A DNA stretch of 64,000 nt from Algoriella xinjiangensis (GTDB lineage: Bacteria > Bacteroidota > Bacteroidia > Flavobacteriales > Weeksellaceae). The first letter of the stretch is position 1, and the number at the start of each line of letters is the position of its first letter. The stretch spans positions 1-64,000 of the forward strand of contig NZ_FOUZ01000016.1 of NCBI RefSeq assembly GCF_900115015.1, given 5' to 3'. Under the pieces are notes generated by a model. That model saw nothing but the letters and a program-made list of their open reading frames with translations. It did not search any database and had not been told where the DNA came from. The position numbers and the translations under genes were made by a program. This document shows, in pieces, positions 1 to 8,410 of this stretch.

Positions 1-38
1 TTAAAATCGCTTGGATAAATTTTACGGATTCTTTTCAT
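1..38 (-). CDS. Possible start of a gene running off the left edge
   Basis: An ATG at 38 on the minus strand opens a frame (MKRIRKIYPSDF...) that stays open to the window edge. It would be the third gene of a minus-strand run after the 242-aa surface protein and the 37-aa secreted peptide. Twelve codons are too few to identify anything, so the call rests only on position and an open frame. Confidence 0.25.
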   Translation of the reverse strand, partial: MKRIRKIYPSDF

Positions 39-61
39 ATATTAAAATTAAGGTTTTATGC

Positions 62-175
62 TTAACTTTTACTCCCAACTAAGTTAGTATATCCATTAAT
101 ACCAACTCCATCCTGTGCATAATTAAAGCTCAATCCAAAGAAAATTAAAAATATATTTATAAAGAAATTTTTCAT
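62..175 (-). CDS. Small secreted peptide with VGIN motif, probably a truncated surface protein
   Basis: A 37-aa frame starts 4 nt after the stop of the upstream surface-protein gene, so the two look co-transcribed. It begins with a clear signal peptide (MKNFFINIFLIFFGLSFNYA) and then reads QDGVGIN. That is the same mature start (QVGIN...) as its upstream neighbour and as many flavobacterial surface and tail-fibre-like proteins. It stops 10 residues later, where the family normally continues with a P-x-A-x-L-(D/H)-I segment. No continuation is visible in another frame. It is either a decayed copy of the neighbour or a genuinely tiny secreted peptide. Confidence 0.45.
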   Translation of the reverse strand: MKNFFINIFLIFFGLSFNYAQDGVGINGYTNLVGSKS

Positions 176-179
176 TATT

Positions 180-908
180 TTAACTATTTAGATAAGTTAG
201 AGTTATACAATTAGTTCCATATCCTGTATATTCATTAGAGGCATTGTTTTCGTTACCTTTTTGTACAGTTACAGATATTATATCTCCTTTTTTTAATTCA
301 ATTAAACTACTTGTAGAAACACTAGCAGCAGCGGCAGAACTATTAGGTATAGAGCTTGATGTTTGCATATATTCTACCTCATTTTTCATTACTCTGTACG
401 TGTATGTTGCTCTGTATGTAGGGCTTGATGCAGGTTTTTTTAAAGAAGACGAAAAGCTTATATGATATTTTCCTGTTTTTCCAATTGTTATTTTATTGTC
501 TTTTACTAAAAAATTAGTTAAATCAGCAGCAGTCATTACATCAAATAAAACATCTCTTTTACTAACATCACCAGTACCTGAGTAACCTAATCCAGTAAAT
601 ATATAGATAGAACTATCGGATGATCTGTCATATTTATCAATAATGAAGGATTCCCAATTAATACCATCCCAATAATAAAAACCATCCGCTAGACTAGGAT
701 TATTTTCAATAAATATCATATGACCTTTTTTTGTAGGATTAGTAGGAAAATCATTTGATTTTGGAATTAATATTCCATCTTTTTGTGATGGATTAGTTAT
801 AGAATAAGGTTCTATATGTAGCGTAGCTTTTGGATCATCTATGTTAATACCAACTTGGGAAAATAAAAAGCTTGAGATGAAAAATTGTATTAATAAAATT
901 TTATTCAT
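180..908 (-). CDS. Secreted C1q/TNF-like surface protein
   Basis: This 242-aa protein has an N-terminal signal peptide ending near SQ and a mature start QVGINIDDPKATLHI. That motif opens a large group of Bacteroidota cell-surface proteins, many with C-terminal C1q-like or trimerising beta domains. The first half has a SIYIFTG...GDVSKRDVLF-type linker. The C-terminal 130 residues are predicted all-beta (KTGKYHISFS, IELKKGDIISVTVQKG), as in C1q-like folds. No T9SS sorting domain is visible, so the export route past the periplasm is unclear. Function is unknown, with adhesion or surface structure likely. It is followed after 4 nt by the small VGIN peptide. Confidence 0.7.
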   Translation of the reverse strand: MNKILLIQFFISSFLFSQVGINIDDPKATLHIEPYSITNPSQKDGILIPKSNDFPTNPTKKGHMIFIENNPSLADGFYYWDGINWESFIIDKYDRSSDSSIYIFTGLGYSGTGDVSKRDVLFDVMTAADLTNFLVKDNKITIGKTGKYHISFSSSLKKPASSPTYRATYTYRVMKNEVEYMQTSSSIPNSSAAAASVSTSSLIELKKGDIISVTVQKGNENNASNEYTGYGTNCITLTYLNS

Positions 909-969
909 TGTATATATTTATGAGAAGTATAGTTGTATATGTTTTTTGAAATTGTAGTTTTTAAAAAAA

Positions 970-995
970 TAGGTAGAATAATTTTATTCTACCTA
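970..995 (-). terminator. Terminator-like hairpin reading on the minus strand
   Basis: Arms TAGGTAGAAT (970-979) and ATTCTACCTA (986-995) pair perfectly around a 6-nt loop. On the minus strand the hairpin is followed by a run of seven T. No minus-strand gene is visible immediately upstream, so it may be left over from a lost gene. Confidence 0.5.
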
Positions 996-1308
996 ATAAG
1001 TATTTTTCATAGGTTAATTATGAATGTAGTAGAGGTTGCAAACTTCTATATTTATTGACAATACAACAAGAAAATAGGGATATTAATAGGTGTCTATTTT
1101 GTATCTATTTTTTTAATTTACTCAAAAAGAGTTTTTTATATATCAATAATGTAATTAAACCATATATACTAAATAGATTAAGAAGTTAAAATGGATATAA
1201 GATTTAACCATATAGGAGATAGAAGTACTATAGAAAAGTAAATTTCTATCCATATAATATTAAGCTAAACGATAAAAAAGTAAATAACCAAGCATACAAA
1301 AGTCATCC

Positions 1309-1337
1309 TTTGTCTTCTAAAAATAATTGTAAGTTTG
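1309..1337 (+). promoter_or_regulatory. Flavobacterial promoter of first metal-efflux operon
   Basis: TTTG at 1309-1312, a 17-nt spacer and TAAGTTTG at 1330-1337 match the Bacteroidota consensus TTTG-17/23-TAnnTTTG. The box is followed after only 4 nt (TCAA) by the GTG start at 1342, so the transcript would begin at or next to the start codon. Confidence 0.55.
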
Positions 1338-1341
1338 TCAA

Positions 1342-1722
1342 GTGAAACTTTGGGCGACAAAATTAATTATATTTTTATACCTAACAACTTCAACACAATT
1401 CTCGCAATTGTATAAGTTGCCCATATTTGTGTCTCATTTTATCGAACACGCTCAGAGTGACGATTTAATTGATGAAATGGTTATATTTATTGTGCATCAT
1501 TACGGTGGACACGAAGTTGATGAAGATTGGCAAACAGATCAAAAATTACCTTTTATAAACATAGAAATTGCACATATCGATCACAGTTATTTGCCAATTG
1601 TAATAGTAGAAATTCCTAAAATAGATAAAAAAGTTCTTCACGAACCTATTTCTTCATTTAATGAAGATCAAATCTACTCTTATTATTTAAATTCAATTTG
1701 GCAACCGCCAAAACAAGCGTAA
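1342..1722 (+). CDS. Small His-rich secreted protein of CusA-type efflux operons
   Basis: 126 aa from a GTG start, with an N-terminal hydrophobic signal-like segment (LIIFLYLTTSTQF). It carries LPIFVSHFIEH, FIVHHYGGHEV and QKLPF, a pattern I associate with small proteins that open CusA/CzcA operons in Bacteroidota. The many His and acidic residues suggest periplasmic metal binding, but no activity is established. The next ATG is internal (residue 46) and would delete the signal peptide, so GTG is preferred. The RND gene starts about 115 nt downstream with no terminator between, suggesting one operon. Confidence 0.65.
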   Translation: MKLWATKLIIFLYLTTSTQFSQLYKLPIFVSHFIEHAQSDDLIDEMVIFIVHHYGGHEVDEDWQTDQKLPFINIEIAHIDHSYLPIVIVEIPKIDKKVLHEPISSFNEDQIYSYYLNSIWQPPKQA

Positions 1723-1838
1723 TATTTTAAACGATACATTTTTAAAACTGAGAATGCTCTAAATATTTTTATTTGGATCAGTTGCTTTATGCCTCATTTT
1801 TAGAATTAAAAATTATAGTTAATCATTTAAATTTTACG

Positions 1839-4800
1839 ATGTTAAATAAAATCATTGATTTTTCAATCAAGAATAAATTCATCGTGGGCTTATTTACGTT
1901 TGCACTAATTCTTTTTGGTGCTTACGAAGTAACGCAATTGCCCATAGATGCACAACCTGATATTACATCCAATCAGGTTCAAATAATTACTGTAGCACCA
2001 TCGTTCAGTGCAGAAGATATCGAACGATTGGTGACTTACCCTGTTGAGCAAGCAAACTCTAACATAGCCGGAATTACAGAAATACGAAGTTTTTCGCGCT
2101 TTGGTTTATCATTAGTAACAATTGTTTTTGATGATGATACAGACGTTTATTGGGCTAGACAACAAGTAAGTGAGCGTTTAACACAGGTAAAAGACGAAAT
2201 ACCAGATGGAATTGGACAACCACAATTAGGACCAATTTCTACAGGTTTAGGAGAAATTTATCAATATGTTGTACGTCCTGCCGAAGGCTACGAAGACCAA
2301 TATGATGAAACCGAGCTGCGTACAATTCAAGATTGGATTGTTCGTCGTCAACTATTGGGAGTTCCTGGTGTTGCGGATGTGAGTAGTTTCGGCGGAAAAT
2401 TAAAACAATATGAAATCGCTGTTGATCCACAACGATTGCACGCTTTTAATTTAACAGTAAATGATTTGTTTGACGCACTTTCATCAAACAATCAAAACAC
2501 GGGTGGTGCATACATAGAAAAAGGTCCAACTTCTTTGTTTATTCGTTCCGAAGGCTTAATTGGTAAAGAGTCTGATATTGAAACTATTTTAGTAAAACGC
2601 TCTAAGAATGGAACACCAATTTTGATGAGAGATGTTGCTGAAATTAAGACTGGGCATGCTACGCGTTATGGCGCTATGACTTACAATGGAGAAGGAGAGG
2701 TTTCTGGTGCAATTGTAATGATGTTGAAAGGAGCAAATAGTAACGAAGTGGTAAAAAATGTTCAGCAACGCATCGAAGAAATTAAGAAAACATTGCCCGA
2801 AGGTGTTGTAATAGAACCTTTTTTGGACCGTAAAAAAATGGTTGATAATACCATTCACACAGTCGAAGTTAATCTTTTAGAAGGTGCTTTGATTGTTGTA
2901 TTTATTTTGGTGTTATTTCTAGGAAATTTACGTGCAGGATTTATTGTTGCATCTATTATTCCGTTGTCTTTACTTTTTGCCATTATCATGATGAATCTTT
3001 TTGGTGTTGGCGGAAATTTGATGAGTTTAGGAGCTTTAGATTTTGGTTTAATTGTAGATGGCGCAGTTATTATTGTAGAAGCTGTAATGCATCAATTGGC
3101 ACACAGTAAAAAATTTGGCTTAAACAATAAATTGACTCAAAACGAAATGGATAAAACCGTTGGTTCATCAGCAAAAAAGATGGTTAATTCTGCTGTTTTT
3201 GGACAAATTATCATTTTGATTGTTTATTTACCAATTTTCACTTTACAAGGAATCGAAGGGAAGATGTTTAAACCAATGGCACAAACAGTTGCTTTTGCTT
3301 TGATTGGAGCTTTTATTCTCTCATTAACGTATGTTCCAATGATGAGTAGTTTATTTTTGAGCAAAAAGAAAAAACTAAAAGAAAATATTTCAGATCGTGT
3401 AATGACGAAACTTGAAATTTTTCATCAAAAATATTTAATTAAAGCTTTAAAAGTTCGTGCCATTATTTTAGTTGTAGTGATGGCTCTTTTTGTATTCTCT
3501 GTGTTTGTAATGACGCGTTTGGGTGGTGAATTTATTCCTGCCTTAGAAGAAGGTGATTTTGCGGTTGAAGCACGAATATTACCAGGAAGTAATTTAACAA
3601 CAACTATAGAGTATACAAATAAAGCAGCTAAAATCTTAAAAGAACGTTTTCCAGAAGTTGAAATGGTTGTTACAAAAATTGGTTCAGGTGAAATACCAAC
3701 AGAACCAATGCCAATGGATGCAGGAGATATGATTATAGTGTTGAAACCTAAGAAAGAGTGGACGTCGGTAACTAATTTTCCTGAATTGGCGGATAAGATG
3801 ACCAAAGAGTTAGAAAATATTCCAGGACTTTCTACAGGTTTTCAATTTCCGGTTCAAATGCGTTTTAATGAATTGATGACGGGTGCGCGACAAGATGTTG
3901 TTGTAAAAATATTTGGAGAAAATTTAGATAGTCTAGCTACAAATGCAGAAAAAATTGGAAAGATTATTAATACTGTAGAAGGTGCGCAAGATTTGTATAT
4001 AGAACCAGTAAACGGAATACCGCAAGTCGTTATTGATTTTGACCGTGCACAATTGGCGCAATATGGTTTGTCTATTGGAGAAGCAAATCAAATTATAAAC
4101 ATGGCTTTTGCAGGACAATCAACAGGAAAAGTTTTTGAAGGAGAAAAACGCTTTGATTTAGTTGTTCGATTAGCAGATGATAAACGTGCTAATATTGATG
4201 ATATTAAAAATCTTTTAATTTCTACGCCTTCAGGAACTCAAATCCCATTGCATCAAATTGCGAATGTTGCTTATAAAAATACACCAAATCAAATACAAAG
4301 AGAAGATGCAAAACGACGTATTGTTGTAGGTTTTAATGTGAAAAATAGAGATGTAGAAAGTGTTGTAAATGAATTACAACAAAAGGTAGATGCACAAATT
4401 AAATTACCTACTGGCTATTATACAACATACGGCGGTGCTTTTGAAAATTTAAATGAAGCCAAATCTCGTTTAGGTATTGCAGTTCCTGTGGCATTGATTC
4501 TCATTTTTGTTTTATTGTATTTTGCTTTTCATTCAATCAAAGAAAGTCTACTTATTTATACAGCGATTCCTTTGTCATCAATCGGTGGAATTTTATTTTT
4601 AGCTGCTCGAGATTTACCTTTTAGTATTAGTGCAGGTGTAGGGTTTATAGCTCTATTTGGAATTGCAGTGCTAAATGGAATTGTATTAATTTCAGAATAT
4701 AATCGTTTGCGCAGCAACGGAATCAAAAACACAACCCGAATTGTTATTATGGGTACTCGAACGCGTTTGCGACCAGTTTTAATGACTGCCGCAGTAGCTT

Positions 4801-6164
4801 CTTTAGGTTTCCTACCAATGGCTTTAAGCAACGGTTCGGGTGCAGAAGTTCAGCGTCCTTTGGCAACTGTTGTTATTGGCGGATTGATGGGCGCAACACT
4901 TTTAACTTTATTTGTTTTACCAATATTATACGTTATGTTTGAACATATTCATATCAAGAAGCGTCGAAAAAAATCAACGCTTCCAACAACATTTATTTTA
5001 ATTTTATTCTTAATTGGTTCTTTTACTCAAGCACAAGAACGTTTAACATTTGACGCTGTTCTTAAGTTAGCCGAAAACAATAATTTGGAAGTGAAACAAG
5101 CAGAATTAAATACACTTTATTATCAGAAAAATGTATTTTCAAATCGTTCGATTGGACCAACAGAAATCTCGACAGAATTTGGTCAAGTAAATTCAAATGA
5201 GTTTGATGAAAAAATATCGATTTCTCAATCGTTTCAATTTCCGATTGTTTTTAAACGTCAAAAGGCATTAAACGAACAATTTATAAAAGTATCTCAATCA
5301 AACGAACAATTAACCAAGAAAGAAATTAAACAACGTTTAGCTTCTGTTTATGTTTTGATGCAAAATTTAGAAGCTAAAACAGATTTATTAAAAGAAAATC
5401 AAGCAATTTATCAGCAATTTTTAGCAAAAGCTAATTTGCGTTTACAAAAAGGAGAATCAAATAAAAGTGAAGTTTCGACAGCAATTATTCAATTAAAATC
5501 AATTGAAAATCAATTAAAATTAGGAGAAACTGAAATTGAGAATGCGGCGCGCCAAATTCAGTATTTAACAAATTCTCCCACAAAAATTTATTCGGTAAAA
5601 GAACCAATTGATTGGAAACTTTTAAATGATTCAAATATTTCAACACAACATCCACTTTTGCAATTAGCAGAAGAAAATATCGAAACATCTTATCTTGAAG
5701 TTGAAGTGGAAAAATCGAAGAAAAGCCCAACTTTATCAGTTGGTTATTCAAATCAAAGCTTTTCTGATTTAGATAAAAATCGATACAATTCGTTTCAAGT
5801 TGGTTTGCAATTGCCTTTGTTTAATAGAGGAATTAATTCGACAATTGATGCCGCTAAAGTAAAAGTTGACTTGGCAAAACAAGCTTATCAAATTCAGACT
5901 TCAAAAATGCAGCAAGATTATGATATGCTGCGTAATCTAATTGTAACGTACGATGAAGTGGTAAATGATTTTGAACAAACACAACTTCCGGCAAGTGAAG
6001 ATTTGCAAAAAACGATTAATAGACAATTGATTGAAGGTGAAATTAATTTTTTGGATTGGGTTATTTTGAATAATCAAATTATTGAAGTGAAATCAACTTA
6101 TTTACAAGCCAAAAATCAACGCGAGCAAGCGTATGCATCAATTTCTTATTACATATCAGAATAA
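1839..6164 (+). CDS. cusA: Heavy-metal RND pump fused to TolC-like outer-membrane factor
   Basis: This 1441-aa protein joins two parts of a tripartite efflux pump. Residues 1 to about 1045 are a CusA/CzcA-type RND transporter: MLNKIIDFSIKNKF start, two periplasmic loops, 12 expected membrane helices. Helix 4 carries the proton-relay signature DFGLIVDGAVIIVEA (D401, D407), closer to the divalent-cation group (Zn/Co/Cd/Ni) than to the Cu/Ag group. Residues about 1050-1067 form a signal-peptide-like segment ending TQAQ. About 1068-1441 form a TolC-type domain (LTFDAVLKLAENNN, FQVGLQLPLFNRG). The fusion is known in Bacteroidota. The ATG at 1839 is preferred over a TTG at 1773 because it gives the family's usual start. 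The adaptor gene follows 1 nt after the stop. Confidence 0.92.
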   Translation: MLNKIIDFSIKNKFIVGLFTFALILFGAYEVTQLPIDAQPDITSNQVQIITVAPSFSAEDIERLVTYPVEQANSNIAGITEIRSFSRFGLSLVTIVFDDDTDVYWARQQVSERLTQVKDEIPDGIGQPQLGPISTGLGEIYQYVVRPAEGYEDQYDETELRTIQDWIVRRQLLGVPGVADVSSFGGKLKQYEIAVDPQRLHAFNLTVNDLFDALSSNNQNTGGAYIEKGPTSLFIRSEGLIGKESDIETILVKRSKNGTPILMRDVAEIKTGHATRYGAMTYNGEGEVSGAIVMMLKGANSNEVVKNVQQRIEEIKKTLPEGVVIEPFLDRKKMVDNTIHTVEVNLLEGALIVVFILVLFLGNLRAGFIVASIIPLSLLFAIIMMNLFGVGGNLMSLGALDFGLIVDGAVIIVEAVMHQLAHSKKFGLNNKLTQNEMDKTVGSSAKKMVNSAVFGQIIILIVYLPIFTLQGIEGKMFKPMAQTVAFALIGAFILSLTYVPMMSSLFLSKKKKLKENISDRVMTKLEIFHQKYLIKALKVRAIILVVVMALFVFSVFVMTRLGGEFIPALEEGDFAVEARILPGSNLTTTIEYTNKAAKILKERFPEVEMVVTKIGSGEIPTEPMPMDAGDMIIVLKPKKEWTSVTNFPELADKMTKELENIPGLSTGFQFPVQMRFNELMTGARQDVVVKIFGENLDSLATNAEKIGKIINTVEGAQDLYIEPVNGIPQVVIDFDRAQLAQYGLSIGEANQIINMAFAGQSTGKVFEGEKRFDLVVRLADDKRANIDDIKNLLISTPSGTQIPLHQIANVAYKNTPNQIQREDAKRRIVVGFNVKNRDVESVVNELQQKVDAQIKLPTGYYTTYGGAFENLNEAKSRLGIAVPVALILIFVLLYFAFHSIKESLLIYTAIPLSSIGGILFLAARDLPFSISAGVGFIALFGIAVLNGIVLISEYNRLRSNGIKNTTRIVIMGTRTRLRPVLMTAAVASLGFLPMALSNGSGAEVQRPLATVVIGGLMGATLLTLFVLPILYVMFEHIHIKKRRKKSTLPTTFILILFLIGSFTQAQERLTFDAVLKLAENNNLEVKQAELNTLYYQKNVFSNRSIGPTEISTEFGQVNSNEFDEKISISQSFQFPIVFKRQKALNEQFIKVSQSNEQLTKKEIKQRLASVYVLMQNLEAKTDLLKENQAIYQQFLAKANLRLQKGESNKSEVSTAIIQLKSIENQLKLGETEIENAARQIQYLTNSPTKIYSVKEPIDWKLLNDSNISTQHPLLQLAEENIETSYLEVEVEKSKKSPTLSVGYSNQSFSDLDKNRYNSFQVGLQLPLFNRGINSTIDAAKVKVDLAKQAYQIQTSKMQQDYDMLRNLIVTYDEVVNDFEQTQLPASEDLQKTINRQLIEGEINFLDWVILNNQIIEVKSTYLQAKNQREQAYASISYYISE

Positions 6165-6165
6165 C

Positions 6166-7299
6166 ATGAAAAAATATAGTATAGTTCTTATTATAAGCTT
6201 ATTTTTAGTAAGTTGTAGTAAAGATGAAAAACAAATAGAAGATCAGAAAACTGAAGAAACTTCTTCATCAATCTTAAAATTAACAGACTCGCAATTGAAA
6301 AATATGGCGATTGATACGGTTAGTTTTCGAAATGCGGTTTTGCCAACAACAATTCGTTTAAACGCAAAAACCGAAGTTACGCCACAAAATACTGTTTCTA
6401 TTACAAATGCATTTGGTGGTTATGTAAAACGAATTGCTTTAATTCCGGGTAATTATGTCAAAAAAGGACAAGTTGTTGTGGTTTTAGAAGATCCACAATA
6501 CATTCAAATGCAAGAAGATTATTTGACGACAAAAGCTTTATTAGAACAAGCAAATGCGGATTATTCGCGTCAAAAAGATTTGAATATAGAAAAAGCAGCA
6601 AGCGATAAAACGATGCAACAAGCAAAAGCATCTAAACAAACTTTATTTGTAAAAATGCGTGCATTAGAAGAAAAATTGAGACTTATGAATATTAATCCAT
6701 CTTCTGTTTCGTTGAATAATATTCGTAGAACAATCAATGTTTATGCACCAATGAGCGGAATGGTGAGTGAAGTTTTTACCAATACAGGACAATATGTTTC
6801 TCCTGCGGACGCAATGTTAGAAATTATCAATCCATCAAGTTCTTTGCTTAATGTAAAAGTTTTTGAGAAAGATTTAGGCAATATACAAGTTGGACAAATT
6901 TTAAATGCATTTACTAATTCTAATCCAAATCAGAAATTGAATGCGCAAATTTCTGCAATCTCAAATGAAGTGAACGAAGATGGAACAGTGGATGTTTATG
7001 CTAAAATTACAAATTTGAATGGTATTCGTTTAGCGGCTAATATGTATTTTAATATAGAGTTAATTATAAATCAGCTTCGTGCAAATGTATTACCAGAAGA
7101 AGCTGTGGTTCATTTTGAAGGAAAAGATTATATTTTTGAACGAATGAATAAAAATCAATTCAAAATGATATTGGTTGAGGTTGGAGTTTCTTCTAATAAA
7201 ATGGTTGAAATAAAAACAACAGTTAATACGAATAAAATTTATATTTCAAAAGGTGCTTACAATCTTTTAACTGCATTAAAAAATAGTGGAGAAGAATAA
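6166..7299 (+). CDS. cusB: Efflux RND periplasmic adaptor, lipoprotein (CusB/CzcB type)
   Basis: 377-aa membrane-fusion protein that links the inner-membrane pump to the outer-membrane channel. The signal peptide ends in a lipobox (LFLVSCSK), so it is probably lipid-anchored. A barrel-sandwich hybrid region is visible in two halves (GGYVKRIALIPGNYVKKGQ and INVYAPMSGMVSEVFTNTGQ) around a coiled-coil hairpin of about 80 residues, followed by the beta-barrel domain (LNVKVFEKDLGNIQVGQ). The ATG at 6166 lies 1 nt after the pump's stop; an in-frame ATG at 6133 inside the pump gene would spoil the signal peptide. It is the last gene of the operon, before the terminator at 7323. Confidence 0.9.
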   Translation: MKKYSIVLIISLFLVSCSKDEKQIEDQKTEETSSSILKLTDSQLKNMAIDTVSFRNAVLPTTIRLNAKTEVTPQNTVSITNAFGGYVKRIALIPGNYVKKGQVVVVLEDPQYIQMQEDYLTTKALLEQANADYSRQKDLNIEKAASDKTMQQAKASKQTLFVKMRALEEKLRLMNINPSSVSLNNIRRTINVYAPMSGMVSEVFTNTGQYVSPADAMLEIINPSSSLLNVKVFEKDLGNIQVGQILNAFTNSNPNQKLNAQISAISNEVNEDGTVDVYAKITNLNGIRLAANMYFNIELIINQLRANVLPEEAVVHFEGKDYIFERMNKNQFKMILVEVGVSSNKMVEIKTTVNTNKIYISKGAYNLLTALKNSGEE

Positions 7300-7322
7300 A
7301 AGAAAAATTGATTTTAATATGC

Positions 7323-7352
7323 AAAACAGCAACTCGTATGAGTTGTTGTTTT
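7323..7352 (+). terminator. Rho-independent terminator of first efflux operon
   Basis: AAAACAGCAACTC (7323-7335) pairs with GAGTTGTTGTTTT (7340-7352) around the loop GTAT and ends in a T-rich tract. The arms are A/T-flanked on both sides, so it could work in both directions. Confidence 0.8.
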
Positions 7353-7397
7353 ATTTTAAACTAAATAGGTACTTTTGTTGACAGTCTTTCTTCCTAA

Positions 7398-7427
7398 AAA
7401 ATAAGCCTCCAATTAGAGGCTTATTTT
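7398..7427 (-). terminator. Terminator of the DUF1573 gene
   Basis: AAAATAAGCCTC (7398-7409) and GAGGCTTATTTT (7416-7427) form a perfect 12-bp stem just beyond the stop of the minus-strand DUF1573 gene, with T residues following on that strand. Confidence 0.8.
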
Positions 7428-7441
7428 AGGTTAATATGAAA

Positions 7442-7831
7442 TTACTTTTCTAATACTTCTCCTTTAATTCTTAGAGATATATAATCATTTTCGGCGTTTA
7501 CAGCATCTGTGTCAACAAGAAATGTTTTGCGAATAAGTCCAACAGTCATTTTGTATTTTACCACGATTTTACCTCTTTTACCAGGCATAATAGGATAATC
7601 TGGCTTAGTAAAAACTAAACAACCACAAGTAGATTTTACATTTTTAATAATCAAAGGTTGGTCACCTGTGTTTTCAAACTCAAATACACGAACTCCATCA
7701 TCTTCTCCTTTTTTAATAAGTCCGTAATCGATGGTGTTGTCCTTTGCCATGAATTTTATTTTAGGACCTATTTGAGCAAAGCTTAATGTGGTTGATAATA
7801 GAAAAATAAAAACAGCTATTAATTTTTTCAT
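7442..7831 (-). CDS. Secreted DUF1573 domain protein
   Basis: 129 aa with a signal peptide (MKKLIAVFIFLLSTTLSFAQ) and one DUF1573 domain covering nearly all of the mature chain. Typical features are FEFENTGDQPLIIKNVKSTCGC, the PDYPIMPGKRGKIVVKY segment and the closing LRIKGEV strand. DUF1573 is an immunoglobulin-like (ASPM-SPD-2-Hydin related) fold common in Bacteroidota. The cellular role is unknown, with the periplasm or outer-membrane surface as the likely site. It is monocistronic, with its own terminator at 7398-7427. Confidence 0.85.
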   Translation of the reverse strand: MKKLIAVFIFLLSTTLSFAQIGPKIKFMAKDNTIDYGLIKKGEDDGVRVFEFENTGDQPLIIKNVKSTCGCLVFTKPDYPIMPGKRGKIVVKYKMTVGLIRKTFLVDTDAVNAENDYISLRIKGEVLEK

Positions 7832-8164
7832 TTTATAATTATTGATATTTAATATAAGGACGCAATTTATGAAAAAGTAAGTAAATTTTATCGATTACTT
7901 AAACTAATAAGTGGTATTGGTTTTTATTCATCCATCTATAAATGCAGTATTCAAGATATTTGAATACATATTTGCACTATAAATTTCTAACAGAAACAAC
8001 ATCATTAATTTTTTAAATTAGTATTCTATTTATTTTGAAGATATTCAGCAAGACGTTTTCGGGGCTTAGTTTAGGTACAAATAAAAATTTAACAGAAGAA
8101 CTACCATTGAACTTTGTAGTTTCGCATCACTATTACAAAATCGTTTTTAACTGCTATTAGTAAA
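7832..8164. other. Intergenic stretch without a recognisable gene
   Basis: About 330 nt between the DUF1573 gene and the kptA remnant. A plus-strand frame of 41 codons (8035-8160) without an ATG reads like protein (KIFSKTFSGLSLGTN...) but matches nothing I know. It may be another gene fragment. Confidence 0.4.
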
Positions 8165-8359
8165 TTAATGACCATTTCGTTTCAAGTATTTTTTTGGCGC
8201 ATTATCAGTCAACCAAACACCATTGTCTGAAATGAGAAACTCGAAATTGTCGTTATACATTTTTTCAGCAAGTACATTAAATATAAAAGGTTTACCATGT
8301 CTTTGTGCAACCTTAATTGCTATTTTAATATCGCTTGATTGCTGGAAATAAATCGTAAA
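8165..8359 (-). pseudogene. kptA: C-terminal remnant of RNA 2'-phosphotransferase (KptA/Tpt1)
   Basis: A minus-strand frame of about 64 codons without a start codon ends at 8165. It reads TIYFQQSSDIKIAIKVAQ, RHGKPFIFNVLAEKMY, then FEFLISDNGVWLTDNAPKKYL. This is the C-terminal end of KptA/Tpt1, the NAD-dependent enzyme that removes a 2'-phosphate from RNA: the RHGKP, the F-F/L-x-S/D-NGVWLT and the closing P-x-KYL all match. The catalytic N-terminal two thirds are absent. Upstream the frame runs into a stop and the terminator of the oxidoreductase gene. Intact KptA is about 180 aa, so this is a dead fragment. Confidence 0.75.
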
Positions 8360-8399
8360 ACTATTCTTCTTTTAGATTTTCTAAAATAAGAATAGTTTT
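8357..8399 (-). terminator. Terminator of the FAD oxidoreductase gene
   Basis: Nested inverted repeat: AAAACTATTCTT (8357-8368) pairs with AAGAATAGTTTT (8388-8399), and inside it TTTTAG pairs with CTAAAA. It lies just past the stop of the minus-strand gene at 8411 and overlaps the broken end of the kptA remnant. Confidence 0.75.
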
Positions 8400-8410
8400 A
8401 TGAAGAAGTT

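Larger units (their letters stand above)
909..1341. other. Gene-poor interval before the first efflux operon
   Basis: About 430 nt with no convincing gene. It holds the hairpin at 970-995 and, at its right end, a promoter-like TTTG-17-TAAGTTTG pair (1309-1337). The rest is AT-rich with stops in all frames. Confidence 0.5.

Noticed and set aside
1773-1838. TTG start that would lengthen the fused RND pump by 22 residues
   Set aside because: The extra residues precede the standard MLNKIIDFSIKN start of the family and form no signal or domain; the ATG at 1839 fits better.
8035-8160. Plus-strand 41-codon frame with protein-like content
   Set aside because: It has no start codon, matches no family I know, and lies in a region of gene debris; kept only as a note on the interval.
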